Source: an uncultured Clostridia bacterium (GTDB lineage Bacteria > Bacillota > Clostridia > Oscillospirales > CAG-272). Taken from it: a DNA stretch of 6,512 nt. The translations under genes were made by a program, and so were the position numbers. Position 1 is the stretch's first letter. Each line of letters starts with the position of its first letter. Positions 6,026 through 6,512 of this stretch are shown here, piece by piece. Where the stretch lies: positions 1 through 6,512 of the forward strand of contig CAMGCN010000060.1 of the NCBI GenBank assembly GCA_946040935.1, in the 5' to 3' direction. Under the pieces are notes generated by a model, which did not search any database, had not been told where the DNA came from, and saw only the letters and a list, made by a program, of their open reading frames with translations.

Positions 6026-6205
6026 GATTTCCCTTTACGGGGAGCCGAGCGGAGTGCAAAAGATTTCCCTTTACGGAAAGTCGGACGGAGTGCAAAAGAT
6101 TTCCCTTATACGGCGAGCCGTTGGGAGAGTGAAAACGGCTCCGCTTTTTACGAAGAATCGAGCGCAGTGCTGACACTCACCTTATACGGGAAGCCGAGCG
6201 GAGGG
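6026..6205 (+). repeat. Degenerate tandem array, 36-39 bp period
   Basis: About five decaying units start near 6026, 6062, 6098, 6137 and 6174. The best conserved run is GATTTCCCTTTACGG followed by GAGCCGAGCGGAGTGCAAAA. The first two units are 36 bases long and close copies; later ones diverge and gain bases. Each resembles the TCCCTTTACAC...GGGAGCCGAAGGAG half of the element at 5988-6016, so the array may have grown from it. A period of 36 keeps a frame open and gives a repetitive peptide (ISLYGxxSGVQK), but there is no start signal, so I do not call a gene. Confidence 0.8.
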
Positions 6206-6272
6206 GGTGCTCAACGGCAAAATCCTCTATGGAATCTCCCGTTTAGCTGATGGTTTTCGGAAACAAAGAAGA

Positions 6273-6296
6273 ACCTCTCTGCAAACGCAGAGAGGT
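6273..6296 (-). terminator. Hairpin with 10-bp perfect stem, possible leftward terminator
   Basis: ACCTCTCTGC and GCAGAGAGGT form a perfect 10-bp stem with a 4-base loop. On the minus strand it is followed by TCTTCTTTGTTT, a broken T-rich tract, while the plus strand has none. It could end a transcript entering from beyond the right edge. No gene on either side in view supports this. Confidence 0.45.
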
Positions 6297-6320
6297 CAGA
6301 GTCAGTTGTTATATTAACGG

Positions 6321-6512
6321 TGTATAACCAAGCACAGGCTGTATATCGGGCACGGTATATGAATTGCGCCGATGTATAACCAAGCACGGACGATATATCG
6401 GGCAGGGTATATGAATCGCGCCGGTGTATAACCAAGCACAGGCTATATATCGGGCAGGGTATATGAATCGCGCCGGTGTATAACCAAGCACGGACGATAT
6501 ATAGGCACGGTA
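6321..6512 (+). repeat. 52-bp tandem repeat, about 3.7 units, truncated by the window edge
   Basis: Units start at 6321, 6373, 6425 and 6477, exactly 52 bases apart, each opening with TGTATAACCAAGCAC. Units 1 and 3 continue AGGCT and units 2 and 4 CGGACGATATAT, so the array alternates A-B-A-B with a 104-bp higher-order period. Units end in GGTATATGAATCGCGCCGG with few changes; the last has a small deletion near 6503. Since 52 is not a multiple of 3, the reading frame shifts in every unit, which argues against a coding repeat. There are no unique spacers. It continues beyond 6512. Confidence 0.95.

Noticed and set aside
5934..6173. Plus-strand reading frame with a repetitive peptide (ISLYGxxSGVQK)
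   Set aside because: It overlaps the DUF559 gene and a 36-bp repeat that leaves the frame open by its period. There is no ribosome binding site and no family resemblance.
6211..6491. Minus-strand open frames across the 52-bp repeat
   Set aside because: They exist because the repeat lacks stop codons. The same peptides recur in shifted frames, and there is no start signal.
6321..6512. CRISPR array
   Set aside because: Units are 52 bases of nearly constant sequence with no unique spacers, and no cas gene is in view.

Overview
The window looks like chromosomal DNA of a Gram-positive anaerobe of the Clostridia (Bacillota), probably gut or rumen derived. The reasons are three S-layer homology (SLH) repeats in an exported protein, strong AAGGAGGG/AGGAG ribosome binding sites, GTG starts, a consensus sigma-A type promoter, a catabolic glycosidase set, and a small DUF559 endonuclease gene wrapped in short GC-rich interspersed repeats of a kind I associate with gut Clostridia. 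The species cannot be named from this sequence. Both ends look like assembly breaks: the left end is a perfect foldback and the right end lies inside a tandem repeat, so this may be a complete short metagenomic contig.

Layout. Positions 1-82 are a 37-bp perfect inverted repeat with an 8-base loop that cuts into the 5' end of a GH42 beta-galactosidase gene (33-1805, +, N-terminus missing). About 200 bases without a recognisable feature follow (1806-2002). Then comes a perfect 36-bp palindromic terminator (2003-2038) shared with the convergent minus-strand pair. That pair is transcribed from about 4727 leftward: an exported three-SLH protein (3738-4706) and, 21 bases after it, a cytoplasmic DUF4091/GH123-like glycosidase (2046-3716). 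A divergent control region (about 4722-4834) carries back-to-back promoters for the SLH operon and for a NUDIX hydrolase of ADP-ribose pyrophosphatase type (4835-5410, +).

From 5400 to the end the window is dominated by repeats. Two 84-bp direct repeats are spaced by 105 bp, the first overlapping the NUDIX stop codon. A DUF559 endonuclease-like gene (5617-5985) follows, with inverted flanks that supply its ribosome binding site on one side and its last codons plus stop on the other. After it come a degenerate 36-39 bp tandem array (about 6026-6205), an isolated 10-bp-stem hairpin (6273-6296), and a 52-bp tandem repeat with an alternating A/B pattern that runs off the window (6321-6512). No convincing gene lies between 5986 and 6512.

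How it fits together. GH42 and the GH123-like enzyme suggest use of galactose- and amino-sugar-containing glycans. The GH123-like protein has no signal peptide, so it probably acts on imported oligosaccharides, while the SLH protein sits on the cell wall. The NUDIX enzyme is a housekeeping neighbour. The most noteworthy part is the repeat-bounded DUF559 gene, which looks like a small mobile or repeat-propagated cassette. That is inference and needs genome-wide comparison.
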